A stretch of 41,241 nt of DNA from Oscillospiraceae bacterium (GTDB lineage: Bacteria; Bacillota; Clostridia; Oscillospirales; Ruminococcaceae): NCBI GenBank assembly GCA_017829005.1, contig JAGAJF010000036.1, forward strand, positions 1 to 41,241, read 5' to 3'. Within the stretch, counting starts at the first letter, position 1, and the number at the start of each line of letters is the position of its first letter. Below, one piece after another: positions 24,640-33,355 of this stretch. Below the pieces are notes generated by a model. It was not told the DNA's origin and searched no databases. It saw only the letters and a program-made list of their open reading frames with translations. The position numbers were made by a program, and so were the translations under genes.

Positions 24640-25881
24640 ATGGGCGGCTTTTCGGAGCTTATCAAAAATTTCGACAAAACAAGAGATTACATCAGAGATT
24701 TTTTCATCTACGGCTTTAAGGTGAGAAACGAATTTACGGGCAAAAGCTCCCGTACCTATGACGATGAAAAACGGCGTGCGGAAAGCTGGCTGGGAGATTT
24801 TTTCCGCTATGACAGCACAAGGCGGGGCAAGCAGGTGTCCATCACCGTTGACAGCGGACATATAAACGAAAATCCGCTTTACAGCGCCTATTATTCCAAA
24901 AGCTTCACCGACAATGATATAAAGCTCCATTTTATGCTTATGGATATTCTTGACGGTAAGCTTATGAATGTCCGAGAGATAACCGAAACCCTTAACAGCA
25001 CCTACGGACAGCTTTTTGACGAGCAGACCGTGAGAAACAAGCTTAAAGAATACGTAAGCGAGGGAATTATCCTCAGCGAAAAGAAGGGGCGGACGGATAT
25101 ATTCACCCTTTCCCCGGATACCGCCGAAAGCTTTTTTTCACGGTATGAGGGGCTTGAGGATGCTGTGAAATTCTTTTCCGAATCCCCCGAATTCGGCATA
25201 GTGGGAAACAGCATATTAAAGACCGCAGGGCTTACAAATGACATTTTCCTTAACAAGCATAACTACATCGTCCACACCCTTGAGGACACGGTGCTGCTTG
25301 ACCTTCTTAAAATAATGGAGGAAAAGCGGTTTGCAGTGATAACCAATTTCGGCATAGGGGGAAAAGCCACCGAGACCGAAGGTGTACCCCTTAAAATATA
25401 TTCCTCGTCCCGGACGGGACGAAGATATGCGGTGATGTATCTCCCGAAATATAAGCGGTTCAATTCATTCAGGCTCGATTACATAAAAAGCGTGCGTTCC
25501 CTTGGCGTTTACGGGGAATACGACGACATTGCCCGAAAGCTTTGCCGCTGCGAGGAAAAATGCTTCGGCGTTTCCTTCGGGGAAAGAAGCGGCGAGAGTG
25601 CGGGAGGAAGCTTCCGAATGGTTCTGAGGATAAACGAGGAAACAGAGGGCTTTGTACTTGAACGGCTTGAGCGTGAAAAGCGGTGCGGCAGTGTCCGTAA
25701 GATAGACCGCGACCTTTTTGAATACACCGTCTTGGTCTTTGACATCAACGAGATGATGTCATGGGTCAAGACCTTTATCGGCAGAATAGTTTCAGTAGAA
25801 AGCACCAATAAACGGATAACCGACAAGCTGTACCGTGATATTGCCCGAATGAAACGAATTTACAGCAGAAAGGAGGAGTGA
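24640..25881 (+). CDS. WYL-domain protein with winged-helix region, probable transcriptional regulator
   Basis: 413 residues. Residues about 85-160 look like a winged helix (LMDILDGKLMNVREITETL, then FDEQTVRNKLKEYVSEGIILSEKKG). Residues about 215-300 have the WYL pattern (FAVITNFGIGGKATETEGVPLKIYSS, RRYAVMYLPKYKRFNSFRLDYIKSV), followed by a C-terminal extension. WYL domains bind ligands, often nucleic acid or nucleotides, and occur in regulators of stress and defence operons. Spacing to neighbours is 4 and 3 bp. It is a plausible sensor controlling the divergent rtcB promoter. Confidence 0.8.
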   Translation: MGGFSELIKNFDKTRDYIRDFFIYGFKVRNEFTGKSSRTYDDEKRRAESWLGDFFRYDSTRRGKQVSITVDSGHINENPLYSAYYSKSFTDNDIKLHFMLMDILDGKLMNVREITETLNSTYGQLFDEQTVRNKLKEYVSEGIILSEKKGRTDIFTLSPDTAESFFSRYEGLEDAVKFFSESPEFGIVGNSILKTAGLTNDIFLNKHNYIVHTLEDTVLLDLLKIMEEKRFAVITNFGIGGKATETEGVPLKIYSSSRTGRRYAVMYLPKYKRFNSFRLDYIKSVRSLGVYGEYDDIARKLCRCEEKCFGVSFGERSGESAGGSFRMVLRINEETEGFVLERLEREKRCGSVRKIDRDLFEYTVLVFDINEMMSWVKTFIGRIVSVESTNKRITDKLYRDIARMKRIYSRKEE

Positions 25882-25884
25882 GGC

Positions 25885-26865
25885 TTGAAGCTTTTTTCAG
25901 AAGTTTACGGAGCATATTTCCGCTGTACCGAAAGGATACTTTCCGAAGGGGAAGTGACCGAAAAAAGGCTTCGGGAAATTGTTACCCAAAGCGCATTCAG
26001 AGACTCTCTGCTTTTCATTCCCGAAAAGCTCATTCCCGATAAATCGGGCAATTCTCCATGGGGACTGCTGAGACGCAGTGAAAGCGGCAGCCTTTGTTCC
26101 ATACTTTCCAAAGCACCCCCGAGAATAATCACAAGCCTGCAGAAAAGCTGGCTAAAAGCAAAGCTAAATGACCCGAAATTCCGTCTCTTTCTCTCAGATG
26201 AGGATATAGCCGCCCTTTCCCAGCGGTTGAAAGATGTGAGACCCTTGTATAACAGGGAATATTTCCGTGAATTTGACCGCTTCACCGACGGGGACGATTA
26301 TGACGACCCCCATTACAGAGAGGTGTTCGGCACTGTCCTCAGAGCAGTGCGGGATAATGAGCTGTTATCCCTTGAGCTTATCTCCCGCCGAGGGAAAAGA
26401 ATAACGAAAAATGCCCTTCCACTGAGGATAGAATACTCAAGGAAGAATGATAAATTCCGTGTATACTGCCTTACCCTTCCCAAAAGGGAGGAGTATCTTT
26501 TTAACATCGGCAGGATAGAAAGGGCTGTTTTAACAGGAAAGCATATCACAACGGAAACAGACCTCGAGGAATTTTTTAACAGGAGACGGTGCGAAAAGCC
26601 CGTTACCGTAGAGGTAAGCGGCGAGCGGAATGCTGTGGAGCGGTTTATGATGGAGTTTGCCGCCTTTGAAAAGCGAAGCGAGCTTGACCTTGCCACAGGG
26701 AAATGTCACGCCTCTGTTTATTACGATATGCAGGACGAAACGGAGCTTCTTATAATGCTTCTTGGCTTCGGACCCGTTTTAAAGATAACAGGCCCCGAGG
26801 ATTTCCTTGAAAAGGTCAGGGAGCGGGTGGAAAAGCAGTATGAGCTGTTTTATGGAAATGAGTGA
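25885..26865 (+). CDS. second WYL-domain protein
   Basis: A 326-residue protein with a WYL-like core (NELLSLELISRRGKRITKNALPLRIEYSRKNDKFRVYCLT) and the usual C-terminal extension (GFGPVLKITGPEDFLEKVRERVEKQYELF). I see no clear N-terminal winged helix, so it may work as a partner of the first WYL protein. It starts at TTG with AAAGGAGG about 8 bp upstream. It is the last gene of the operon and is followed by a terminator. Confidence 0.78.
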   Translation: MKLFSEVYGAYFRCTERILSEGEVTEKRLREIVTQSAFRDSLLFIPEKLIPDKSGNSPWGLLRRSESGSLCSILSKAPPRIITSLQKSWLKAKLNDPKFRLFLSDEDIAALSQRLKDVRPLYNREYFREFDRFTDGDDYDDPHYREVFGTVLRAVRDNELLSLELISRRGKRITKNALPLRIEYSRKNDKFRVYCLTLPKREEYLFNIGRIERAVLTGKHITTETDLEEFFNRRRCEKPVTVEVSGERNAVERFMMEFAAFEKRSELDLATGKCHASVYYDMQDETELLIMLLGFGPVLKITGPEDFLEKVRERVEKQYELFYGNE

Positions 26866-26867
26866 AC

Positions 26868-26905
26868 AATGCTCCCGGGTCGTATATCCCCCGGGAGCAT
26901 TTCTT
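26868..26905 (+). terminator. terminator of the WYL operon
   Basis: AATGCTCCCGGG (26868-26879) pairs perfectly with CCCGGGAGCATT (26890-26901), followed by TCTTTT. Confidence 0.85.
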
Positions 26906-27661
26906 TTACTTAAACTCCACCGAATTGATAACCGCATAAATATCCTCAAGGGAGTTCATATCTATGTATAAAGTATAGCTGTGATTAAGATTTGAGACAG
27001 GGTAAGCCTCAAATATGACCTCATATTCCGGCTGGCTCTCGTCATAGGTATTTTCCCTTATCTCAATTATCCCGTTTACATTTTCCGATTCGTAAACATA
27101 AAGGTACTTGCAGTTTGAGAATGCATACGCTCTGCCCATTCCCACAATGTTAAATACCGTAGCTTTGCCCAGATCCCAGAAGCAGTAGTCCTCCTCGTCA
27201 AGCAGAACAGTACATTTGTATGAAGCAAAGCGTGAGTCGGGCATACCGTTTCCGAAACTCTCAAATGCTTTGATCATCCTTTGGAAATCCTTTTCGGAAG
27301 CGTCATCGGCATATGGTTCGTAATCTGTCATATCCAAAACGGCATCATTAGGCTCCGAATGCATATAAACCGTTTCGCCTGTGTCATTGCATTTGTAAAA
27401 AAACGGTATATATTCATTTTCAAAAACCTCAAAGCCCGAAGGGATCGTCAGGGAAACATTCTCGTTCTCCACCCTTTTAAAGCTGTCGTTTCTCACATCA
27501 TACCCGTCAAAATACTCTCCCTTGCTCTCAAAGCAGGGCATAATATATTTCTTCGCCTCTATGCTCAAAGCCGCACGGGGCAGTATCACCCATATGACAA
27601 TGCCAAGTATTATAACCGCCGCCCCAATGCAGGAAATAATTATTTTGGTTTTCTTTTTCAC
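26906..27661 (-). CDS. membrane-anchored extracytoplasmic protein of unknown function
   Basis: 251 residues: KKKTK start, one membrane helix or uncleaved signal (IIISCIGAAVIILGIVIWVI, residues 7-27), then a mixed beta-rich outer domain with several cysteines (CFESKGEYF, YKCNDTGE, SYKCTVLL, YCFWDLG). No lipobox or known domain is seen. GGAAAGGGG precedes the ATG. It is a single gene between two terminators and has no obvious partner. Confidence 0.75.
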   Translation of the reverse strand: MKKKTKIIISCIGAAVIILGIVIWVILPRAALSIEAKKYIMPCFESKGEYFDGYDVRNDSFKRVENENVSLTIPSGFEVFENEYIPFFYKCNDTGETVYMHSEPNDAVLDMTDYEPYADDASEKDFQRMIKAFESFGNGMPDSRFASYKCTVLLDEEDYCFWDLGKATVFNIVGMGRAYAFSNCKYLYVYESENVNGIIEIRENTYDESQPEYEVIFEAYPVSNLNHSYTLYIDMNSLEDIYAVINSVEFK

Positions 27662-27773
27662 TTAATGTACCCCTTTCCAAATTCTGCCGAAATAACCGTT
27701 AAAATTATATTACCATATTTTCACCCAAATGTCAATTATAACAGGATAAAAGTTTCATTAAAGCAGGATTAAA

Positions 27774-27805
27774 AAAATCCCCGTCCGTAAAAGACAGGGA
27801 TTTTT
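27774..27805 (-). terminator. terminator of the RNase Y gene
   Basis: Read on the minus strand, AAATCCCTGTC pairs with GACGGGGATTT through one wobble and is followed by T residues. It lies 12 bp past the rny stop. Confidence 0.75.
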
Positions 27806-27816
27806 GCATATGTGAA

Positions 27817-29370
27817 TTACTTTGCGTACTCAATAGCTCTGCTTTCTCTGATAAGATGAACCTTGATCTGACCGGGATAATCCATCTCGTTTTCGATCTT
27901 GGCAGCGATCTCTCTTGCAACGAGAGCCATTTTTTCGTCGTTGATCTGCTCGGGGACAACCATAATTCTGACTTCACGACCGGCCTGGATAGCGTAGGAT
28001 TTCTCAACGCCCTCGTAGGAGGTGCATATTTCCTCAAGCTTCTGGAGACGTTTGATGTAGTTCTCGTAATTCTCGTTTCTTGCCCCGGGTCTTGCGGCGG
28101 AAATTGCGTCAGCCGCCTGAACCAGAGCCGCAACAACGGTCTTTGTCTCAACATCGCCGTGGTGAGCCTCAATAGCGTGAATGACCTCGGGGCTTTCCTT
28201 GTACTTGCGGCAGACGTCAACGCCTATCTGAACGTGAGAGCCTTCGATCTCGTAGCTGAGCGCCTTGCCGATATCGTGAAGCAGACCTGCACGCCGTGCA
28301 AGATTTGCGTCAACACCAAGCTCGGAAGCCATAATGCCCGCCAAGTGAGCCACCTCGATGGAGTGGTCGAGAACGTTCTGACGATAAGAAGTTCTGTATC
28401 TGAGTCGTCCGATAAGACGAACAAGCTCGTGGTTTATGCCGTGAACATTGGTCTCAAGGATAGCCCTTTCGCCCTCCTGCTTGATACGGTGTTCAACCTC
28501 GCGCTTTGCCTTGTCCACCATTTCCTCAATTCTTGCAGGGTGGATACGTCCGTCCGCAATAAGCTTCTCAAGAGCAATTCGTGCAACCTCACGTCTTGCA
28601 GGGTCAAAGCAGGAAAGGGTGATAGCCTCGGGGGTGTCGTCAATGATAAGCTCAACGCCTGTGAGAGTTTCCAGAGTGCGGATATTTCTTCCCTCACGTC
28701 CGATAATTCTTCCCTTCATCTCGTCGCTGGGAAGGGGAACAACGGAAACTGCCGTCTCAGCCACCTGATCGGCAGCGCACTTTGCGATTGCAAGGGAAAT
28801 AAGGTTTCTCGCCTTGTCCTCGCACTCGTCCTTGAGCTGAGTTTCAAACTGCTGGACCTTGAGAGCCTTCTCGTGAACCAGCTCATTTTCAAGCATAGAG
28901 AGCAGGTGCTCCTTAGCCTGATCCATAGTGAACTGGGAAATTTTCTCCAGAATTTCCATCTGGGAGTGCTTGATCTTGTCAGCCTCCTCAAGCTTTTCGT
29001 CAGCGGCCTTCAGCTTTTTCTGGAGCTGTTCGTCCTTTTTTTCCAGGGTGTCGTTTTTCTTGTCAAGGTTTTCTTCCTTCTGCTGGATACGTCTTTCCTG
29101 ACGGGAAAGCTCGTTTCTTCGCTCCTTGATCTCTTTTTCAAGCTCGGTGCGGCTCTTGTGTATCTCGTCCTTAGCTTCTACAAGAGCAATTTTCTTTTTG
29201 CTGTCGGCTTCCTCTTTGGCAGCTTCGATGATGCGCTCAGCCTCTTTTTCGGCGGAGCCTATGGCGGATTCTGCCTGAGATTTGCGGTAATTTATGCCCG
29301 CCTTAAAGCAGATAAAGCCCGAAACAGCCGCAGCCACAACAAATATGACCACATAAATGGCATACTGCAA
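27817..29370 (-). CDS. rny: ribonuclease Y
   Basis: A 517-residue membrane-bound endoribonuclease that starts decay of many mRNAs in Firmicutes. Order: N-terminal membrane helix ([18 protein letters not shown]), long coiled coil rich in Glu and Lys (about 30-200), KH domain ([15 protein letters not shown], about 215-280), and HD domain with metal motif HDIGKA (about 360) after [14 protein letters not shown]. Two TTG codons start the frame; the second (29370) has the better 8-bp spacing from GGAGG, so a non-ATG start is used. It sits behind a leader of about 340 nt. Confidence 0.96.
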   Translation of the reverse strand: MQYAIYVVIFVVAAAVSGFICFKAGINYRKSQAESAIGSAEKEAERIIEAAKEEADSKKKIALVEAKDEIHKSRTELEKEIKERRNELSRQERRIQQKEENLDKKNDTLEKKDEQLQKKLKAADEKLEEADKIKHSQMEILEKISQFTMDQAKEHLLSMLENELVHEKALKVQQFETQLKDECEDKARNLISLAIAKCAADQVAETAVSVVPLPSDEMKGRIIGREGRNIRTLETLTGVELIIDDTPEAITLSCFDPARREVARIALEKLIADGRIHPARIEEMVDKAKREVEHRIKQEGERAILETNVHGINHELVRLIGRLRYRTSYRQNVLDHSIEVAHLAGIMASELGVDANLARRAGLLHDIGKALSYEIEGSHVQIGVDVCRKYKESPEVIHAIEAHHGDVETKTVVAALVQAADAISAARPGARNENYENYIKRLQKLEEICTSYEGVEKSYAIQAGREVRIMVVPEQINDEKMALVAREIAAKIENEMDYPGQIKVHLIRESRAIEYAK

Positions 29371-29717
29371 CAAAAAAACCTCCTTTTCATGATACTAAAA
29401 ATATGGTAATCGCTTCGGAGGTCGGTGAAGCTCATAAATATTAAATAAACCGCTTGTTTGGGGAAAGTACCCTGCTTAAAATAATTTTTACCGAAAACGT
29501 ATATTTTTAAATAAGCCAATAATAATATCCCGAAAACTGAGCGACCGAATAAAAACGGAACGGACGGCTCATAATATATATAAACTTCAGCTATCCGCAG
29601 GGATATGCGGAAAACGGCTTGAAGCGATAATGTAAAAGCAGCTTCTATAAATGGCAGAGGGCATTTTTTTAATATCCTGCCGCCCGCCGAAAATATTTTT
29701 ACTGCAGACACAATATT

Positions 29718-29746
29718 ATTGTAATATAAAATTTTCCTCTTGTCAA
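29718..29746 (-). promoter_or_regulatory. promoter of rny with a long 5' leader
   Basis: Minus-strand TTGACA (29741-29746), a 17-bp spacer and TACAAT (29718-29723). This predicts a leader of about 340 nt (29371-29711) before the RNase Y start. The leader holds no strong ORF with a ribosome site and no riboswitch I recognise; a long leader may serve autoregulation. Confidence 0.75.
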
Positions 29747-29810
29747 GGAATTTTATATAATTTAACACTATTACATAATAAAATTGTTGTTTTGCTGTAC
29801 AAAAATACCG

Positions 29811-29839
29811 TTGACATACGGCTCGGTTAGTGATATCAT
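29811..29839 (+). promoter_or_regulatory. promoter of the T-box operon
   Basis: TTGACA (29811-29816), a 17-bp spacer and TATCAT (29834-29839). It is divergent from the rny promoter 65 bp away. Transcription should begin near 29846, just before the T-box stem I. Confidence 0.75.
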
Positions 29840-29855
29840 ATATATGTATAAAATT

Positions 29856-30119
29856 TTTAAATCGTTGAAGAGAGACCCGTTCTGTGAAAAAGCTGTTTTC
29901 AGAGAGCGCCCGGCACAGGCTGAGACCGGGTGCGGCAGTACGCAGTATCGGTACCGCTCTCCGAGTCCGCTTAATAGGCGGCGGCAGCCCCCGTTACAGG
30001 GCAAATGAGGCGTTTTACACTAAGGTAAAGCGTGAAAACGGGTGGAAACACGGTAATTTATCGTCCCGAGGCAATGGTTTTTTAACAAAACCCTGCGCTT
30101 CGGGGCGTTTTTATTTTTT
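29856..30119 (+). promoter_or_regulatory. T-box riboswitch, specifier ACC (threonine)
   Basis: Conserved parts in order: AGAGAG (29901-29906) at the stem I AG-bulge region; distal hairpin CCCGG...CCGGG; specifier ACC (29953-29955) just before GCTCTCCGAG; T-box bulge GGGTGGAAACACGG (30040-30053); and a terminator in which CGTCCCGAG (30062-30070) pairs with CTTCGGGGCG (30098-30107), followed by TTTTTATTTTTT. Uncharged tRNA-Thr would stabilise the antiterminator and let transcription continue. The next gene is an AAA ATPase; thrS is fourth and lies 3.2 kb downstream. T-box identity is firm; the codon reading is a hand alignment. Confidence 0.88.
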
Positions 30120-30138
30120 AGGAAAGAAGAATTAAGAG

Positions 30139-31323
30139 ATGAACCGGTTATCAGACCTTTACACAAGACTTTCGGGACTTGCGGTGTTCAGAGGTGTTTT
30201 AAAGCTCAAGACTATGGGCAGGCTTATGGATATGCTGAAAGAGCAGACACCCGCTTCGGTGGGCGAATTTGTAAACTCCCTCTATAAGCACGGCTCCAAC
30301 CTTTCAAGCTACATCATCAAGGCAGTCACCGAGGACGAGAACACATATCTTCTCAGAAAAGCCCGCAGGGAACAGATCCCTCCCGTAATGGAGACCGCCG
30401 TGCGCAAGGAGCTGGGACTTTTCAGCGAGATATCCATGCTCACCACCGAAGATGTCCGCACAGCAATGGGCTATATGGGCTATCTTCCCGAGTGGGAGAA
30501 TACAAATCTGGATTTCAGTGCTATCTACGCAGACAGGATAGACAAGCTTTTTACCAAGGGCTATGGCATATTCGCAAAATATACCGCCTTTATGCTCAAA
30601 GACCACGTGATAACCCCCGTCCTGACACCCGACCCCCAGCGGCTCTCACAGCTCCCCGCATATGAGACCCAGCGCAAGATGGTCATTGACAATACCCTTG
30701 CCCTTATAAAAGGACGTCCTGCCGCAAACTGCCTTCTCTACGGCGATGCGGGAACGGGAAAATCCTCCACCGTAAAGGCTGTTGTGAATGAATTTGCCGA
30801 CAGGGGACTAAGGCTTATCGAGCTAAAAAAAGCCCAGCTCCACGAGCTGCCCGACGTTATGGAGAGCATTGCGGACAATCCATTAAAATTCATCATTTTC
30901 ATAGATGACCTTTCCTTCTCCTCGGACGATGCGGATTTCGGAGCGCTGAAAGCCGTTCTTGAAGGCTCCATATCCTCCAAGGCATCAAATGCGGTCATCT
31001 ATGCCACCAGCAACCGCCGCCATCTCGTTAAGGAAAGCTTTTCCGACAGAAGCGGAGATGATATCCACGCAAGAGATACACGAGAGGAGCTTGCCTCCCT
31101 GTCCGAGCGCTTCGGCTTGAAGGTCACATTCCTCAAGCCCGACAAGGATACATATCTCAAAATTGTGGAGTATCTTGCAGGTCAGTACGGCATTACCATG
31201 GACAGAGACGAGTTGTTCACCAAGGCGGAAGCCTATGCCCTCCGCAGAAGCGGAAGAAGCGGACGTGCCGCAAGACATTTCGTGGAAATGCTCAAGGCAG
31301 GCGAGCCTGAAAATCAGCAGTAA
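30139..31323 (+). CDS. AAA ATP-binding protein (DUF815-type)
   Basis: A 394-residue P-loop ATPase. The N-terminal 190 residues are helical. Walker A is LLYGDAGTGKSST (about residue 200), Walker B is FIIFIDDLSFSSDDADF, sensor 1 is VIYATSNRRHL, and an arginine-rich C-terminus (LRRSGRSGRAARHFV) follows. This is the DUF815 family as I recognise it; its biological role is not settled. It is the first gene behind the threonine T-box and is followed 13 bp later by an ABC importer lipoprotein gene. Confidence 0.88.
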   Translation: MNRLSDLYTRLSGLAVFRGVLKLKTMGRLMDMLKEQTPASVGEFVNSLYKHGSNLSSYIIKAVTEDENTYLLRKARREQIPPVMETAVRKELGLFSEISMLTTEDVRTAMGYMGYLPEWENTNLDFSAIYADRIDKLFTKGYGIFAKYTAFMLKDHVITPVLTPDPQRLSQLPAYETQRKMVIDNTLALIKGRPAANCLLYGDAGTGKSSTVKAVVNEFADRGLRLIELKKAQLHELPDVMESIADNPLKFIIFIDDLSFSSDDADFGALKAVLEGSISSKASNAVIYATSNRRHLVKESFSDRSGDDIHARDTREELASLSERFGLKVTFLKPDKDTYLKIVEYLAGQYGITMDRDELFTKAEAYALRRSGRSGRAARHFVEMLKAGEPENQQ

Positions 31324-31336
31324 GGAGTTTTATAAA

Positions 31337-32461
31337 TTGAATATTCGTAAAATTCCAGCCCTTTGTGCGACCCTTGTATTTCTGACAGCCTGCGGGTCAT
31401 CGTTAAACACATCTGATACACAGGAAACCGCCCCCTCGGACACATCGGCAGTATCAGACAGTGTTACATCTGACGAAAGCTCAGAGATTTCCGTAAGTGA
31501 AGTATCATCGGCGGCTGAGGAAACCGAAACAGACACCGAAACCACTGCCATACTCACCGAATGTATGGAATATAACATCTCCTCCCTGAAAGGCCCCACC
31601 ACAATGGGAATGGTGAAGCTTATATCCGACAGCGAAAAGGGGGAGACCTTCAACAAATATAACGTGTCTATATATGCCACCGCCGACGAGATAGTGGCAG
31701 GGGTGGTAAGCGGCAATACGGACATTGCCAATGTCCCCGCAAACCTTGCCGCAGTGCTTTACAACAAGACCGAGGGCAATATAAAGGTTGCCGCGGTAAA
31801 CACCCTCGGAGTGCTATATGTAGTGACCTCGGGGGAGGATATAACTTCGGTTGCCGACCTCAAGGGCAAAACGGTCTATTCCACAGGCAAGGGGACCACT
31901 CCCGAGTATGTATTAAACTACATTCTGAGAGCAAACGGTCTTGAACCCCAGACAGATGTTACCATTGAGTACAAGTCCGAGGCAAGCGAATGCGCCGCTG
32001 TAATGGCGGAAAGCGAGAATGCAATTGCCGTTCTTCCCCAGCCCTATGTGACCGCCGCCCAGCTGCAGAATGAGAACATAAAAATCGCCTTGAGCCTCAC
32101 CGACGAGTGGGACAAGGTCAGCGAAACACCCCTCATTACCGGCGTGACCATTGCACAGAAAAACGTTATTGAGGAAAATACTGTCGCCTTTGATGATTTT
32201 CTCGGTGAATATCAGGCTTCTGTTGATTTTGTAAATGAAAACACCGATGAAGCCGCCGAACTCATAGGAAACTATGATATTGTGAAAGCCCCCGTTGCAA
32301 AAAAGGCACTGCCTTACTGCAATATAACTCTTTTACGGAGGGAGGATATGAGAAGTGCCGTAACAGGCTACTGGAATATCCTCTTTGATGCCGACTCAAA
32401 GTCTGTGGGCGGTAAGCTCCCGGATGATGATGCTTTCTATACGGAAATGATATATGAATAG
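31337..32461 (+). CDS. ABC importer substrate-binding lipoprotein (NMT1/SsuA/TauA-like)
   Basis: 374 residues. Signal peptide with lipobox LTAC (VFLTACGSS; Cys near residue 17), a Ser/Thr/Glu-rich linker (about 20-80), then a binding-protein fold containing ANVPANLAAVLYN, LGVLYVVTSGEDI, VADLKGKTVYSTGKGTTPEYVLNY and AVLPQPYVTAAQ, which are typical of the sulfonate/nitrate/thiamine-precursor binding proteins. Start is TTG 31337, with AAGGAG at good spacing; the open frame upstream overlaps the ATPase gene and lacks a ribosome site. Its end overlaps the permease start by 8 bp. Substrate unknown. Confidence 0.88.
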   Translation: MNIRKIPALCATLVFLTACGSSLNTSDTQETAPSDTSAVSDSVTSDESSEISVSEVSSAAEETETDTETTAILTECMEYNISSLKGPTTMGMVKLISDSEKGETFNKYNVSIYATADEIVAGVVSGNTDIANVPANLAAVLYNKTEGNIKVAAVNTLGVLYVVTSGEDITSVADLKGKTVYSTGKGTTPEYVLNYILRANGLEPQTDVTIEYKSEASECAAVMAESENAIAVLPQPYVTAAQLQNENIKIALSLTDEWDKVSETPLITGVTIAQKNVIEENTVAFDDFLGEYQASVDFVNENTDEAAELIGNYDIVKAPVAKKALPYCNITLLRREDMRSAVTGYWNILFDADSKSVGGKLPDDDAFYTEMIYE

Positions 32462-33257
32462 GTCTGACAAAAAGGACTTTTTTCATAAAGCTTTGGGTAT
32501 ATTATTCTGGCTGCTGCTCTGGCAGCTTGCCGCAATGCTCCTTGACAAGCGGATAATCCTCGTGACTCCCATTGCCGCAGTGAAACGGCTTTGCGAGCTT
32601 TGCTCCGAAGGGGATTTTTTGAAAACCGTCCTCAATTCCTTTCTAAGGATTGGCGGCGGCTTCTTTGCAGGGGTCATAGCGGGAACGGTCTTAGCGGTGC
32701 TGTCGCAGGCTTTTTCATTTGCTAAAGCGGTCATATCTCCCGCAATGTCGGCGGTGAAGGCAGTTCCCGTGGCAAGTTTCATAATCTTTGCCCTGTTTTT
32801 TCTGAAAAGCTCCGCATTGTCATTTCTCATATCCGCACTTATGGTAATGCCCGTCATATATGACGCCGTAAGCAAGGGGATAGAAAATGCGGACGGAAAG
32901 CTTATTGAAGCTGCGAAGATTTTCGGTCTCAGCCCCATGAAAAAGGCAAGGTATCTCTACTTTCCCTCGTTAATGCCCTTTTTATCTGCCGCATTCAGAA
33001 CGGGAGCGGGACTTGCCTTCAAGAGCGGAACAGCGGCAGAGGTCATAGGACAGCCGGATTTTACCCTTGGGGATATGCTCTACCGCTCGAAGATATATCT
33101 TGAGACCGCCGACCTTTTTGCCTGGACAATTGTGATAATCCTGCTGGGAAAGCTGTTCGAGCTGCTTGTGACGAGTTTGCTTGACATTATATATAAGCGT
33201 TCTCAGCATTATAAAATAAACCATAACCTTAAAGGGGGTGTTTGCTCCGATGAATAA
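32454..33257 (+). CDS. ABC importer permease (SsuC/TauC-like)
   Basis: A 267-residue membrane protein with about six helices and the EAA loop LIEAAKIFGLSPMKKARYLYFPSLMP, followed by TGAGLAFKSGTAAEVIGQP, as in nitrate/sulfonate-type permeases. It overlaps the binding-protein gene by 8 bp. Its stop overlaps the start of a 24-codon ORF that looks like a cut-off ATPase gene, so the importer appears to lack its own ATPase here. Confidence 0.9.
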   Translation: MNRSDKKDFFHKALGILFWLLLWQLAAMLLDKRIILVTPIAAVKRLCELCSEGDFLKTVLNSFLRIGGGFFAGVIAGTVLAVLSQAFSFAKAVISPAMSAVKAVPVASFIIFALFFLKSSALSFLISALMVMPVIYDAVSKGIENADGKLIEAAKIFGLSPMKKARYLYFPSLMPFLSAAFRTGAGLAFKSGTAAEVIGQPDFTLGDMLYRSKIYLETADLFAWTIVIILLGKLFELLVTSLLDIIYKRSQHYKINHNLKGGVCSDE

Positions 33258-33324
33258 TTTTAAACGCTTTTCAAAGGAGCGGCATACCGTTACAGCGGTA
33301 AATGCCGCAGAGTTTACAATATGA
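33250..33324 (+). pseudogene. truncated ABC ATPase gene, first 24 codons only
   Basis: An ATG overlaps the permease stop and has AAAGGGGGTG about 9 bp upstream. The 24-residue product, containing FKRFSKERHTVTAVNAAEFT, reads like the first strand region of an ABC ATPase (pattern K-x-F/Y ... T-A-V-N/D-x-x-x-F-x-I) and then stops at TGA, before any Walker A. This is where the importer ATPase is expected. An 11-bp interrupted hairpin (33279-33308) lies inside. Assignment rests on position and a short match. Confidence 0.5.
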
Positions 33325-33355
33325 AACAATTTTAATTTACAAAGGAGAATAAAAA

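Noticed and set aside
27856-29409. 517-codon plus-strand ORF opposite RNase Y
   Set aside because: Exact antisense of a clear rny gene; its composition (Leu, Ser, Val rich) is what the opposite strand of such a gene gives.
29784-30135. Short plus-strand ORFs before the DUF815-type gene
   Set aside because: They lie in the promoter and T-box leader, whose conserved bases explain the region better.
33279-33308. A second regulatory RNA in front of thrS
   Set aside because: The hairpin has no T run and none of the T-box motifs; it lies within the truncated ATPase codons and may be incidental.
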